Positions 20,162 through 33,239 of a DNA stretch of 64,000 nucleotides are shown here, one piece after another. The DNA lies in assembly GCF_002776525.5 (NCBI RefSeq), contig NC_045441.1, positions 84,956,918 to 85,020,917 on the forward strand, read 5' to 3'. Positions within the stretch are counted from its first letter, which is position 1. Each line of letters begins with the position of its first letter. The notes below the pieces were generated by a model. That model saw nothing but the letters and a program-made list of their open reading frames with translations, was not told the DNA's origin and ran no database searches. The translations under genes were made by a program, and so were the position numbers. This DNA comes from Piliocolobus tephrosceles. Taxonomy: Eukaryota > Chordata > Mammalia > Primates > Cercopithecidae.

Positions 20162-21653
20162 TGAGAGACAGGACTAGCTGGATTTCCTAGGCCGACTAAA
20201 AATTCCTAAGCCTAACTGGAGAAGGTGACTGCACCCATCTTTAAACACGGGCTTGTAACTCAGCTCACACCCAGACAGTCAGGCAGTAAAGAGAGCTCTT
20301 TAAAATACCAATTAGGCTAAAAACAGGAGGTAAAGAAATAATCAAATTGAGAGACAGGACTAGCTGGATTTCCTAGGCCAACTAAGAATCCCTAAATCTA
20401 GCTGGGAAGGCGACTGCTTCCACCTTTAAACACAGGGCTTGCAACTTAGCTCACACACGACCAATCAGATAGTAAGGGGAGCTAACTAAAATGCTAATTA
20501 GGCAAGGACAGGAGGTAAAGAAATAGCCAATCATCTGTTGCCTGAGAGCACAGCGGGAGGGACAACAATCAGGATATAAACCCAGGCATTCAAGCTGTCA
20601 ACGGAAACCCCCTTTGGGTCCCCTCCCTTTGTATGGGAACTCTGTGTTTCACTCTATTTCACTCTATTAAATTTTGCAACTGCACCCTTCTGGTCCATGT
20701 TTGTTACGGCTCAAGCTGAGCTTTCGCTCACCGTCCACCACTGCTGTTTGCTGCCGTCGCAGACCAGCCGCTGACTTCCATCCCTCTGGATCTGGCAGGT
20801 GTCCGCTGTGCTCCTGATCCAGCAAGGCACCCATTGCCACTCCTGATTGGGCTAAAGGCTTGCCATTGTTTCTGCATGGCTAAGTGCCTGGGTTCATCCT
20901 AATCAAGCTGAACACTAGTCACTGGGTTCCACAGTTCTCTTCTGTGACCCACGTCTTCTAATAGAGCTATAACACTCACCGCATGGCCCAAGATTCCATT
21001 CCTTGGAATCTGTGAGGCCAAGAACCCCAGGTCAGAGAACACGAGGCTTGCCACCATCTTGGAAGTGGCCTGCCACCATCTTGGGAGCTCTGTGAGCAAG
21101 GACCCCCTGGTAACAAAATCATCTATTGCCTGAGAGCACAGCGGGAGGGAGAATGATCGGGATATAAACTCAGGCATTCGAACCTGATCACGCAACACTC
21201 TTTGGGTCCCCTCCTGTTGTATGGGAGCTCTTTCATTCTATTAAATCTTGCAACTGCACAATGGTCCCAGCTCAAGCTGAGCTATTGCTCGCCGTCACAG
21301 GCCTGCCGCTGACTTCCACCTCTCTGGATCCAGCAGGTTGTCTGCTGCGCTTCTGATCCAGTGAGGTGCCCATTGCCACTCGGGATCACACTAGAGGCTC
21401 GCCATTGTTCCTGCACAGCTAAGTGCCGGGTTTGTCCTAATTGAGCTGAACAGTAGTCACTGGGTTCCACAGTTCTCTTCCATGTCTCATGGCTTCTAAT
21501 AGAGCTGTAACACTCACTGCATGGCCCAAGGTTCCATTCCTTGGAATCTGTGAGGCCAAGAACCCCAGGTCAGAGAACAAAATGCTTGCTCTCATCTTGG
21601 GAGCCACCCACCACCATCTTGGGAGCTCTAAGAACAAAGACCCCCGGGTAACA
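20162..21653 (+). repeat. Rearranged HERV-W-type solo LTR (LTR17) with internal duplications
   Basis: Three LTR17-like pieces lie head to tail: 20162-20347 (first about 190 bp of U3, starting TGAGAGACAGGACTAGCTGG), 20348-21115 (a full-length copy ending GTAACA), and 21116-21653 (downstream two-thirds, again ending GTAACA). The full copy has a CCAATCA box (20461-20467), a GATATAAA TATA-type box near 20573 and an ATTAAA signal near 20667. No internal HERV-W genes are present. A 4 bp duplication outside all three pieces suggests one integration followed by rearrangement. Confidence 0.85.
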
Positions 21654-21657
21654 GAAG
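21654..21657. repeat. LTR17 target-site duplication GAAG, right copy
   Basis: Second GAAG; ERV Z sequence resumes after it. Confidence 0.7.
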
Positions 21658-23590
21658 GAGACTCTGGGACAACTGAAGACATCTGATAGAGGCTACACCT
21701 CGGTGTTACCTGAAGGCCCCTGGATTAATTCTGCCCCCCAACAGCCCATCAGGGTATTGGCACAAGAACTTCCAGACAATCGCGTTTCCTTCCTTTCTTT
21801 TCACAGCTATCATATCTGCTATCCCTTCTTCACATGCTATGTTAGGGGACTATTTAAAGCCTGGGGAGATAATCTTGTTGGATAAAGTTAGCAAGTGCCT
21901 TAGTAACCAGGAATGTAACTAAAAAAAATTGCTGCTTCTGTGATTTCCTTGAGATGGGGGAATTTCAATATTTCAGTCTAAACTTTCACCTATTAAGGGC
22001 TTTTTTGTCCTCTAATAATAGGCATTCATGGCACTGTATGGGAGGATATTTTACCTGGAGTGAATACCCTCCTTTCCATTTGGTTTGTTTTCTTCTCAGT
22101 GCAAGAGCTCAGAACTGCCCAGTGAGTTTAAGCAGTTCCTTTATAAGACAAGTTAAGTTTTTCTTGCTAGGAAGCATATTATGGGGACAGCCTATTAAAT
22201 CCAAAACCTGTCTTTCTAATCTCTCCTTGGAAAGTCAGTTTTTTCCTAACATTTCAAACCCTACAGCGCCACCTAGCAGGATGGGATTTTTCTCTATGGG
22301 GAGCCTTGTCAGCCCTTTGCCCCAAAACTCTAGTTCCCTGATTGCTTTCCCTCTTACATCCCTCTCCCAGTAATCAGTCCCCATGGCCTGTTTGTAATCA
22401 GAAAAACTCCCATTTCAGCAGCCAGGAGGAAGCTACCCTGGCAAGACAGATTTTAGCCTCAGTGCTATCATCATCGGAGGGAGGATGGCCAGTCAATTCT
22501 TATGTTCTTTTGAGGCATCTGTTCTGCATCCAGCTATATTGGCATCTAAGTGAGAAAGGGATCTTATGTTTAGTAGTCAATTGGTCCCATTCTCTAGGAA
22601 TTCATAACTTTGCCTGGGTGGTAGTAAGAGGAAGTAAGGGATAGATTTAAGACACTCCTCCCATTAAAGGGCCTTGCCCAAATTCACCTACCATACAGTC
22701 TCTTCTGAGCCCCTGGGGTACCCTCAGAGCCTTATGGGCCAACGGATCTAGGAAATCAGCAGGGCAGAGAGCTAGGGCCTCACACAGGTAAACATGGCTA
22801 CTCCTGCTGACTAGCTCCTCAAGATCCATGGGTGAAGGTCATGCTTGCATCCATGGGTGGCATCTATGTTGGTTTCCAGGACCCAGAGGAGACAGGAGGG
22901 AAGAGGAGAATGGGGATGCCTTTCTGTCTTTCTCTCCACTCTGGGTCACTCTGAAAGGAGGAAGGAGACTTCTTCTCCCCTTTTTCCTAGATAGGTAACA
23001 ATCCATCTTCAAGCCTGCACTCCTCTTGAGTGCAGCCTGGATCTTCTTTAAACCTTAGACCCTAAAATTCACTCTGGGAAAGCCCCAACGTCACTCACAT
23101 ATAGAGGTCTTCCAGGATTTAACCCAAGTATTTAAACTCTCCTGGAAGGATGTGATGCTACTTTAAATCAAACCCTAACTGCTGCTGAGAAACAGGCAGC
23201 CCTACAGGTAGCAGAGAAATTCAGAGACAAACAGCATTTCTCCTATAGCTAGTCAAAAAAGAAAGCCAGTCAAAAAGGGAAAGAGGGTGAGAAAGAGGCA
23301 GAATCCCCATTCCCAGTAGGAAGAGAGGCAATGTCTCTTAAACAACCTGATTGAGACCCCAGTGATACCTTAGATGAGTGCAAATTAAAACATTTTCAAA
23401 TGTGCATATTAGAGGGTTTATGGAGGACCAGAGCCAAGCCTCTTAATTACTCCAAACTTTCTGCGATAGATAAAAAACTAGCTGAAAATCCCTTGGCCTT
23501 TTTGGAAAGACTGAGAGAGTCTTTAGTGAAACACACCTCCCTGTCTCCTGATTCAATGGAGGGAAAAGGTAGAGGAGGGATATCTTAGAA
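21658..23590 (+). pseudogene. gag: Degenerate gag of ERV Z
   Basis: Eroded gag region of the older provirus. The one clearly recognisable part is a capsid major-homology-type segment at about 23400-23560 with ENPLAFLERLRESLVKHT, comparable to the MHR of class I ERV Gag. The upstream stretch (about 21950-22650) has short proline- and serine-rich frames broken by stops and shifts. No zinc knuckle, protease or RT motif follows. It cannot encode a working Gag. Confidence 0.6.
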
Positions 23591-23904
23591 TGGCATGATG
23601 GCTTGGGACTCCATAAGCTTGCAGTTCAATCTAGCCTGATAAACTGGTCAGTTACAAGCTTTGCTGCAGGACTCCATCTTGTTTTACATTTTGACCTGTA
23701 ACCACATGGCAGTACTTTGTTTTAGATTCTGCCATTTTACAATGGTGACCCAGGTTCAATCCTGGCTTGGGGAATGAATACTTACAAGTTAATAGCTGTG
23801 TGACTTTTGCCATTTGCTGATTCTCTTCCCCTCCATGAACAACTTCTAGCTCCTTTCTTGAATATTCCTTCTCTGAGTTTCCTTTAAAGGTTCTAGATTT
23901 TGTA
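23591..23904 (+). mobile_element. ERV Z internal sequence between gag and inserted LTR
   Basis: No motif or frame could be assigned. It lies between the MHR-bearing gag piece and the inserted LTR at 23909. Confidence 0.4.
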
Positions 23905-23908
23905 AAAG

Positions 23909-24594
23909 TGTAACCACACAATGGGTTTACCCTGCCTGCTGCCTAGACAGGGCTGATTTATCAGGATGGGGAATGGAGAAGGGGTGATTCATGTGGGACT
24001 GGCTGTGCAGGAGATGGAATTCTGTTATTGCTTGGGTCTGTCTCTCAGAGAATTTGTGGAGCAGAGTTTTTGAGGATGACTGGTTGATGGGGGGAGGCCA
24101 GTGAGCTGGGAGTGCTGATAGGTCAATTCAGAGATAAAATCATAGGGAGTTGAGGCTACCTTCTTGTGCTGAGTCAGTTCCTGGTTTGGGGTCACAAGAT
24201 CAGATGAGCCAGTTTATCAGTCTGAGTGGTGCCAGCTGATCTATCAAGTGCAGGGTCTGCAGAATATCTGAAATGCTGATCTTAGGAGCAGTTTAGAGAG
24301 GGTCAGAATCTTGTGGCCTCTAGCAGTATGACTCCTAACCCATAGTTTCTAATCTTGTGGCTGGTTTCTTGGTCCTACAAAGGCATTCTGGTCTCCCAGG
24401 CAAGAAGGAGGTTTGTTCTGGGAAAGGGCTATTACTATTTTTGTTTTGGACTATAAACTATAAGTTCCTCCCAGAGTTGGTTCAGCCTATGCCCAGGAAT
24501 GAACAAGGATAGCTTGGAGGCTAGAAGCAAGATGGAGTTGGTTAGGTCAGATTTCTTTTACTGTCTCAGTTACAATTTTGCAATGGCAATTTCA
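23909..24594 (+). repeat. Solo ERV LTR related to family Y
   Basis: Runs from TGTAACCACACAATGGG to GCAATGGCAATTTCA with TG...CA ends and a 4 bp AAAG duplication (23905-23908 and 24595-24598). It shares the ATCATAGGGAG block and the 3' end with the family-Y LTR split at 10.7/18.7 kb but differs upstream, so it is a sister subfamily. Confidence 0.75.
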
Positions 24595-24598
24595 AAAG

Positions 24599-27500
24599 CT
24601 GCTTACCACCCCTTTGAAAGTACCTTGTACACTCATGGTTAAATCATAACCTTAATTGAGGCTTCTTGATTTCACCCATGAGGTTACTTTTGGTAAAGTT
24701 CAAAAACCAGAAATGGTAATTGCTTGATGTGGCTAAAGTCGGGTAACATGAGATTTAAAAGGATTTTCTTAAAGAGTGCTAAGCTTAATTAAAACTGGCT
24801 ATCCAAGCTATAGGTATATGTACAAGGCCTTTACTGTTTCCTCTTCTTGGATCTTGTTTTTCTGGAAAAGGTTTTTTTCTCAGTCAACTGAATTCTTTTA
24901 CTCCACTTTGTCTTGCTACTCTAAATGCATGCATGAGAGGCCCTAAGATAATTTCTGATGACTTGGGACGCCTTGGGAAAAAACAAAAAGGTGCCACAGA
25001 TTCCATTTTGAGAGAAACGTCCATTTTCCTCATGAAACCCCAGGAATTAGAGGCAGGTAAGTCCGTCTCAAAATCTGTTTTTGTCCTCCAGCAATACCTA
25101 GAAACTGCATGCTTTCCTAGCTGTGCTCTTAAACAGCACCACCCAGAGGCCAATAATTCAATTAGGAGATTGGTGAACAAAAATATCTAATAAATACTGA
25201 ATCTGCTTCTGTTTGCTTGTGTAGTTATATATGTGTTGTGTGCAATGCCTATAAAAAGAGCTCTGATTGACTTAAAGAAAAATAAGTGCTTAAATCAAAT
25301 TTTTAAAGGAAATATAAAAGCTGTAATGCCTTTTAGTTCACATAACTTTAAGAAATAAAAATCGTTTTAAAAATAATTGGTAAAATGCAGATGTCAAAAT
25401 GTAAATAGGTGGCCTAAATCATGTAAGTCAGATGCTAGTTTTGCTAAATGTTTCAAGGTTGTAAACTGCCTGCTTTACAACTTGGTAAAGCCTGGGCATA
25501 TCCAAAATTAACCCCACACTTAACTATGCTAGAAAAAGTCAGATGTTATCTGTGCCTAGTACATAATTAAGACAATGTACCAGTTTTACATTAAAGTTAA
25601 AAATTGCCAAGAGTTACCATTATAACATGTAAATGAGACTACTGAAATTTGATTTACGTGAAAGGTGTGTAAGAACAGTAAAATGTGTTTGTGGTAAAAG
25701 ATTGTAAAAAGACATAGAAATGTAAATCTTGCCTAGGGATAAAGGATTGTTTTAAAACCAATGTAAGGGTAAAATTTGGCTTTCTCTCCCTTGTATAAGA
25801 TTTTCATGTAATAGTGAAAGATAATGAAAATTTTTAATTTGCCTTGCAGATAGACTGCCAAGGAGAAGAGTGAGAAGACAGGAGACAAACTGTTTGGAAA
25901 GCTAAATCTTCCCTCTTAATGAGTAAAGGTTTTTGCCTTGTCTTAAAGTTTCTGAGTCCTAATTTTGGCAAAACAAATAACTTATGGAAACCTTATGGTA
26001 ATCATATTTTGTAATATTAAGTGTTTTAAACCTCTAACATTTACTTCCGAAAATCAAACTTCAGTTCCAAAATTGTCTCTCTTGACCCCTAGCTTTTGGA
26101 TGCTACAGAAGGCCCCTGAAGCATCCAGTAGAGAGGTAAACAGGATTATTTAACATGTTTAGGTACATGGGATTGGCCAAATGGTGTTTAATGATCTTCA
26201 GTTATATTTTAGTGAATAATATTAATATATGTTCCAAAATTTTATGGGTTTTCTAAAATTCTAATGTCTGAGTATATGCTAGAAATCATAATTAAGGTTA
26301 TTATGTTAAGTTATTGTAAACCACAGAAAGAATAAAATTTGTCAGTCATGTTCTTGACTAACTGCCTTGGACATTTCACCATTCACAATCGTCTTGTTTT
26401 AATCCTCTTTAAAGGATGGTTTATTATCAGCTATAGGACTTTGACACATGCTCTCAAATGCAAGTTTCTGATAACTTTGGAGATTATGACATTGGAATAA
26501 AGGAAAAATGTACAGGACTCATAAAGAGCTAAAATATTCATGAATATCAAGCAAAACAAGAGTTAACAAAATGGACTTTTTAACCTTTTTGCTTAAAATG
26601 TTGCTAATCCTTGTTTTGTTTTTCAGAGTCAAGGAAACTTATTTTAAGCTATTTACAGCCTTTAATAATTATGTAAGTATATTACTGTAAACAAAATTCG
26701 GAGCATATTTGTTTCTCTCTGTCTGTTTCCTCTAGAACTTGGAAACTATTTGTGAGTATTCTTAACTTATGATAATATAATTATTTGCATCAGCACAATG
26801 AGAATCATTTTCTTTTACAAGAGGACACAATTGGAGAAACTGGTTGTCTTGTCAAGGTTTTAACCGGAAGGCTGTGCTTCCCTTTAAGGAATCAAGCTTG
26901 ACTTGCTGAGCCAGTAAAAGCCCCTTGGGAAAACTGCTTTATACTTTGTCTACACAGCCCCCGAACAGGGTTCCTAACCTGTGGCAAGTAAAGAATGTCA
27001 CTTTCTGCAGGCCCAGGAACCCCATGTTCTTGGGATCTCAAGGAGAGAGGAATTCACCCAACTCATAGGTATTTGAGGGTACAAACCCATGGCTGGGCTC
27101 AACTTTAAAAAGCTCTATCTGAGATTCCTGTGGAACAGTTTCATCAAAGCCAATTTAAAAACCTAGGTAAAAATAATTATTCTTGCTGCACTTTGTACAA
27201 ATAATCAGGCCAAATATAAAACTAAAGTTGATTTTCCAAAAACTCAGTCCTATCATGATTTGTTTTTTAACAAAAATAAGGAGTAGAGAGAGAAAAATTA
27301 TGTTTCAAAACATATCATATGCTTGTCATTAATTCTAATCTCACTGGTTGTTTTTAAGTTTTTCTCTACATTTTAAACTAACCCTGCTTAGTCCTATAAG
27401 CCAACCAGCAGTCTCTGGCTGCAGCTCAGAAAGTACAAAAAAGGATGGGTGATGTACAAATCTGAATCAATATTCTAGTTCTTGGCGATTATCCTATAAA
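24599..27500 (+). mobile_element. ERV Z internal AT-rich region, no recognisable pol
   Basis: About 2.9 kb assigned to the old provirus by position. No RT (YxDD), RNase H or integrase motif was seen in any frame and only short frames occur. It may be a non-coding filler of a non-autonomous element, a highly decayed pol, or host DNA brought in by rearrangement. Confidence 0.4.
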
Positions 27501-27925
27501 TCCTGTCAGGTGATGGGAGTAAATACCGTGCCCATAACCCAGAGGTTTCTTTGGGAAAATAAAACCAAGGAAGTTAACCAAAGCCAAGCCCCTTGCACCC
27601 AAATCTTAGTGGGAATAACTGTGGCACCAGTTATCTGTACATGTCAGCAGCCTTGGGATTTTTAAGCTGTCCTTATCCCCTGCTTGTTTCCTCTACTAAC
27701 CCAAATTGTCTCTTCTTGCCTAAAGGCTATCAAACTCCAAATGGTAATGCAAATGAAACAATACATGGATGTGCCTTTCTTCCAGGAATCCTTAGACCAG
27801 CCCCAGGAGAAACCCTAACCACTGTTCCCCACACAGTGCCCCTTTCCAGCAGGAAGTAGCTAGAAGAATCATCACCCCATTCCCTCTAACAGCAGTTAGG
27901 GTCTCCATTCCTGAGGAAGGAAATA
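27501..27925 (+). pseudogene. Possible env/3' end remnant of ERV Z
   Basis: A short open stretch (about 27593-27859) just before the 3' LTR encodes a segment with two cysteines, an NETIHGC-like motif and a final TVPHTVPLSSRK. The position suits the end of env, and the sequence around CCAGCAGGAAGTAGC resembles the post-env region of the provirus at 18120. The assignment is tentative. Confidence 0.35.
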
Positions 27926-27929
27926 AGAT

Positions 27930-28459
27930 AAGAAAAAGGAAGAAACTGGTCAGGGAGGCAGTTAAAGTGGATCCTTGGTTGAATTCTTTCAAACAAAAGA
28001 ATAGCCTAAAGGCACATATAAGGGAATTTGCACAGGACAGCTTGCCTAACACATGGCCACAGCCACACAGATAAGAAAGGCTACACAGGTGACTTGCCCA
28101 GACATGCTCAGCAATGGGAAATTCCACCCCCTGACACATACACAGTAAGGGGAACAAAGCAATTTGGAGTACCTCAAGCTAAGGGCCCACATGTGCACTA
28201 GGAGGACAGGGTGGAGCTGTAGAAACTCATGCTCTATGCAGATGAAATGCCCAGGTATCATCAGTTTCTTATAAAAGCCTTTGCATTCAACTGTAAAAAT
28301 GAAGGCTCTCTTCCGGGCCTCCTCTCAGTGGCAGAGAGCTTTTTTCTTTTGCTTATTAAACTTTTGCTCCAACCTCACTGTTTGTGCCCATGCTTCTTAA
28401 TTTTCTTAGTCCTGAGACAAGGAGCTCTGGGTGATACCTCAAAATGAAAGACTGCTACA
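27930..28459 (+). repeat. 3' LTR of ERV Z
   Basis: Homologous to 19336-19866 with many substitutions, so this provirus is much older than the HERV-F-like one. It contains ATTAAA in CTTATTAAACTTTTGCTCC. The left edge is approximate. Confidence 0.75.
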
Positions 28460-28846
28460 TTGTGGTACACTGGCAAGACTGTAACATCCCTTAAAGGCAA
28501 AGAGAAAAAAATAATAAAGAAAAGAATTCAATTTTTCAAGAGATAGTGATAAGAAAGAAGGATATAGAAGAAATGAAGATGAGTGAATGGAATGTCAGCA
28601 GCACTTTTCTCAAATGCCATTGAAGGGAAAATGCACAGAGAACCCCCATCTAGCAACTTTTAAGTATTGCCGTTAAACCACTTTATGAAAAAACACCTCA
28701 ATAAACATACTTCAGCATATTAACCAAGATGATTACTGAGTGGTAAAACCATGTATGATTTCTTTCTTTCTACATTTCCATATTCTCCATGTTTTCAAAA
28801 ATAAGACATTTTATAAGTTAAAGCTAACAACAGATTGGGTAATATT
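28460..28846. other. Unique DNA between ERV Z and Alu
   Basis: Nothing recognised on either strand apart from short A-rich runs. Confidence 0.55.
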
Positions 28847-29072
28847 TTTTCTTTTTTTTTTTATTTTGAGACAGAGTCTTGCTCTGTTGCCCAGGCTGGA
28901 GTGCAGTGGTGCAATCTCGGATCACTGCAAGCTCTGGCTCCTGGGTTCATGCCATTCTCCTGCCTCACCTGCCACCATGCCCAGCTAATTTTTTGTATTT
29001 TTTAGTAGAGACAGGGTTTCACCATGTTAGCCAGGATGGTCTTGATTTCCTGACCTCATGATCCACCCCTCT
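28847..29072 (-). mobile_element. Alu, truncated at its 5' end against an L1
   Basis: Antisense Alu starting with poly-T and GAGACAGAGTCTTGCTCTGT. It stops at about the GATCCACCC block, so the first 50-60 bases of the Alu are missing where the L1 tail begins. Confidence 0.9.
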
Positions 29073-29299
29073 CATCTTTTCTTAAACTATACTTTAAGTT
29101 CTGGGGTACACATGCAGAAAGTGCAGATTTGTTACATAGCTATACACATGCCATGGTGGTTTACTGCACCTATCACCCCATCATCTACATTAGGTATTTC
29201 TCCTAATGCTATCCCTACCCTAGTCCCCCAACCCCCAACAGACCCCAGTGTGTCATGTTTCCCTCCCTATATCCATGTGTTTGCATTGTTCAACACCCA

Positions 29300-32200
29300 C
29301 TTATGAGTGAGAACATGTGGTGTTTGGTTTTCTGCTCCTGTGTTAGTTTGTTGAGTATGATGGTTTCCAGCTTTATCCATGTCCCTGCAAAGGACATGAA
29401 CTCATCATTTTTTATGGCTGCACAGTATTCCATGGTGTATATGTGCAACATTATCTGGTCTATCATTGATGGATATTTGGGTTGGTTCCAAGTCTTTGCT
29501 ATTATAAACAGTGCTGCAATAAACTTACATGTGCATGTGTCTTTATAATAAAATGATTTATAATCCTTTGGGTATAAACCCAGAAATGGGATTGCTGGGT
29601 CAAATGGTATTTCTGGTTCTACATCCTTGAAGAATCACCACACTGTTTTCCACAATGGATGAACTAATTTACACTCCCACCAACAGTGTAAAAGCATTCC
29701 TAATTCTCCATATCCTCTCCAGCATCTGTTGTTTCCTGACTTTTTAATGTTTGCCATTCTAACTGGCATGAGGAGATATCTCATTGTGGTTTCGATTTAC
29801 ATTTCTCTAATGACCAGTGATAATGAGCTTCTTTTTATATGTTTGTTGGCTGCAGAAAAGTCTTATTTTGAGAAGTGTCTGTTCATATCCTTCACCCACT
29901 TTTTGATGGGGTTATTTTCCTTGTAAATTTGTTTAAGTTCTTTGTAGATTCTGGATATTAGCCCTTTGTCAAATAAATAGATTGCAAACATTTTCTTCCA
30001 TTCTATGGGTTGCCTGCTCACTCTGATGATAGCTTCTTTTGCTGTGAAAGTGCTATAATCACTCTGATGATAGCTTCTTTTGCTGTGAAAGTGCTATCAT
30101 CGCTCTGATGATAGCTTCTTTTGCTCTTTAGTTTAATTAGATCCCATTTGTCAATGTTGGCTTTTGTTGTCATTGCTTTTGGTGTTTTTGCTATGAAGTC
30201 TTTGCCCCTGTCTATGTCCTGAATGGTATTGCCTAGGTTTTCTCCTAGGGTTTTTATGGTTTTATGTCTTACATTTAATTCTTTAATCCATCTTTAGTTA
30301 ATTTTTGTATAAGGTGTAAGGAAAAAGTCTTTTCAATTTTCTGCATATGGCTAGCCAGTTTTCCCAGCACAATTTATTAAATAGGGAATCCTTTCCCCAT
30401 TGCTTGTTTTTGTCAGTTTTGTCAAAGATCAGATGGTTGAAGATGTGTGGTGTTATTTCTGAGGCTTCTGTTCTGTTCTATTGTTCTATATATCTGTTTT
30501 GGTACCAGTACCATGCTGTGTTGGTTACTGTAGGCTTGTAGTATAGTTTGCTGTCAGGTAACATGATGCCTCCAACTTTGTTCTTTCTGCTTAGGATTGT
30601 CTTGGCTATATGGGCTCTTTTTTGGTTCCATATGAAATTTAAAGTAGTTTTTGGTAATTCTGTGAAGAAAGTCAATGGTAGCTTCAAGGGGATAGCATTG
30701 AATCTATAAATTGCTTTGGGCAGTATGGCCATTTTCATGATACTGATTCTTCCTATCCATGAGCATGGGATGTTTTTCCATTTGTTTGTGTCCTTTCTTA
30801 TTTCCTTGAGCACTGGTTTGTAGTTCTGCTTGAATAGATCCATCACATCCCTTGAAAGTTGTATTTCTAGCTATTTTATTCTCTTTGTAGCAATTGTGAA
30901 TGGGAGTTCACTCATGATTTGGCTCTCTGTTGGTCTATTATTGGTGTATAGGAATGCTTGTGCTTTTTGCATATTGATTTTGTATCCTGAGACTTTGCTG
31001 AAGTTGTTTATCAGCTTAAGGAGATTTTGGACTGACATGGTGGGGTTTTGTAAATATACAATCATGTCATCTGCAAACAGAGAAAATTTGACTTCCTCTT
31101 TTCTATTTGAATACCATTTATTTCTTTGTCTTGCCTGATTGCCCTGGCCAGAATTTTCAATACAATATTGAATATGAGTTGTGAGAGAGGGCATCCTTGT
31201 CTTGTGGTGGTTTTCAAAGGGAATGCTTCCAGCTTTTGCCCGTTCAGTATGATATTGGCTGTGAATTTGTCATAAATAGCTCTTACTATTTTGAGATACG
31301 TTCCCTCAATACCTAGTTTATTGAGAGTTTTTAGTGTGAAGGGGTGTTGAATTTTATCAAAGGCCTTTTCTGCATCTATTGAGATAATCATGTGGTTTTT
31401 GTCACTGGTTCTGTTTATGTGATGGATTACATTTATTGATTTGTGTATGTTGAACCAGCCTTTCATCCCAGGGATGAAGCCGACTTGATTGTGGTGGATA
31501 AGATGTTGATGTGCTGCTGGATTTGGTTTGCCAGTATTTTATTGAGGATTTTTGCATCAATGTTTATCAGGGACATTGGTTTGAAGTTTTCTTTTTTTGT
31601 TGTGTCTCTGCCAGGTTTTGGTATCAGGATGATGCTGGCCTCATAAAATGTGTTAGGGAGGAGTCCCTTTATTTCTATTGTTTGAAATACTTTTGGAAGG
31701 AACAGTACCAGCTCCTCTTTGTACCTCTGGTAGAATTCGGCTGTGAATACATCTCCTGGACTTTTTTGGTTGGTAGGCTATTAATTACTGCCTCAATTTC
31801 AGAACTTGTTATTGGTCTATTCAGGGATTTGACTTCTTCCTGGTTTAGACTTGGGAGGGTGTATGTGTCCAGGAATTTATCCATTTCTTCTAGATTTTCT
31901 AGTTATTTATACAGAGGTGTTTATAATATTCTGTGATGGTGGTTTGTATTTCTGTGGGATGAGTGATAATATCCCCTTTATCATTTTTTATTGCATCTGT
32001 TTGATTCTTCTGTCTTTTCTTCTTTATTTGTCTGGCTAGTGTTCTATCTACTTTGTTGATCCTTCAAAAAACCAGCTCCTAGATTTATTGATTTTTGGAA
32101 GGGTTTTTCATGTCTCTGTCTCCTTCAGTTCTGCTCTGATCTTAGTTATTTCTTGTCTTCTGTTAGCTTTTGAACTTGTTTGCTCTTGCTTCTCTAGTTC

Positions 32201-33160
32201 TTTTCGTTGTGATGTTAGGGTGTCGATTTTAGATCTTTCCTGCTTCCTCCTGTGGACATTTAGTGCTATAAATTTCCCTCTGAACACTGCTTTAACTGTG
32301 TCCCAGAGATTCTGATACATTGTATCTTTGTTCTCATTGGTTTCATACAACTTATTTATTTCTGCTGTAATTTCGTTATTTATCCAGTAGTCATTCAGCA
32401 GCAGGCTGTTCAGTTTTCATGTAGTTGTACAGTTTTGAGTGAGTTTCTTAACCCTTAAGTTCTAATTTGATTGTACTGTGGTCTGAGAGACAATGATTTT
32501 CATTCTTTTGCATTTGCTGAGGAGTGTTTTACTTCCAATTATGTGGTCAATTTTAGAATAAGTGGGATGTGGTGCTGAGAAGAATGTATATTATGTCAAT
32601 TTGGGGTGGAGAGTTCTGTAGATGTCTATTAGGTCTGCTCAGTCCAGAGCTGAGTTCAAGTCCTGAATATCCCTGTGAATTTTCTGTCTAATTGATCTGT
32701 TTAATATGGACAGTGAGATGTTAAAGTCTCCCACTATTGTGTGGGAGTCTAAGTCTCTTTGTAGGTCTCTAAGGACTTGCTTTATGAATCTGGGTGCTCC
32801 TGTATTGGATGCATGTATATTTAGGATTGTTAGCTCTTCTTGTTATATTGATTCCTCTACCATTATATAATGCCCTTGTCTCTTTTGATCTTTGTTGGTT
32901 TATAGTCTGTTTTATCAGAGACTAGAATTGCAACTGCTGCTTTTTTTTTTTTTTCTTTCCATTTGTTTGGTAAATATTCCTCCATCACTTTATTTTGAGC
33001 CAATGCATGTCTTTGCATGTGAGATGGGTCTCCTGAATACAACACACCAATGAGTTTTGACTCTTTATCCAATTTGCCAGTCTGTGTCTTTTAATTGGGG
33101 CATTTAGCCCATTTACATTTAAGGTTAATATTGTTATGTGTGAATTTGATCCTGTCGTTA
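29300..33160 (-). pseudogene. LINE-1 ORF2 (endonuclease/RT), decayed
   Basis: Start is given as the higher coordinate because the gene is on the minus strand. Endonuclease, RT and C-terminal segments occur in the correct order but in several frames with many stops. ORF2p in active L1 nicks target DNA and reverse-transcribes L1 RNA; this copy cannot. Confidence 0.75.
30019..30123. repeat. 41 bp tandem repeat, about 2.6 copies, inside L1
   Basis: ACTCTGATGATAGCTTCTTT-type units start at 30019, 30060 and 30101. The two other L1s in the window carry a single copy at this place, so the expansion occurred in this copy. Confidence 0.88.
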
Positions 33161-33239
33161 TGATACTAGCTGGTTACTTTGTCTGTTAGTTGATGCAGTT
33201 TCTTCATAGTGTTGATGGTCTTTACAATTTGGTATGTTT

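Noticed and set aside
24884..25190. Overlapping frames of 85-98 codons on opposite strands
   Set aside because: No recognisable motif on either strand, and they sit in decayed ERV-like sequence; probably chance.
30019..30123. CRISPR-like direct repeats
   Set aside because: Contiguous 41 bp tandem copies without spacers, inside an L1 in a mammalian genome.
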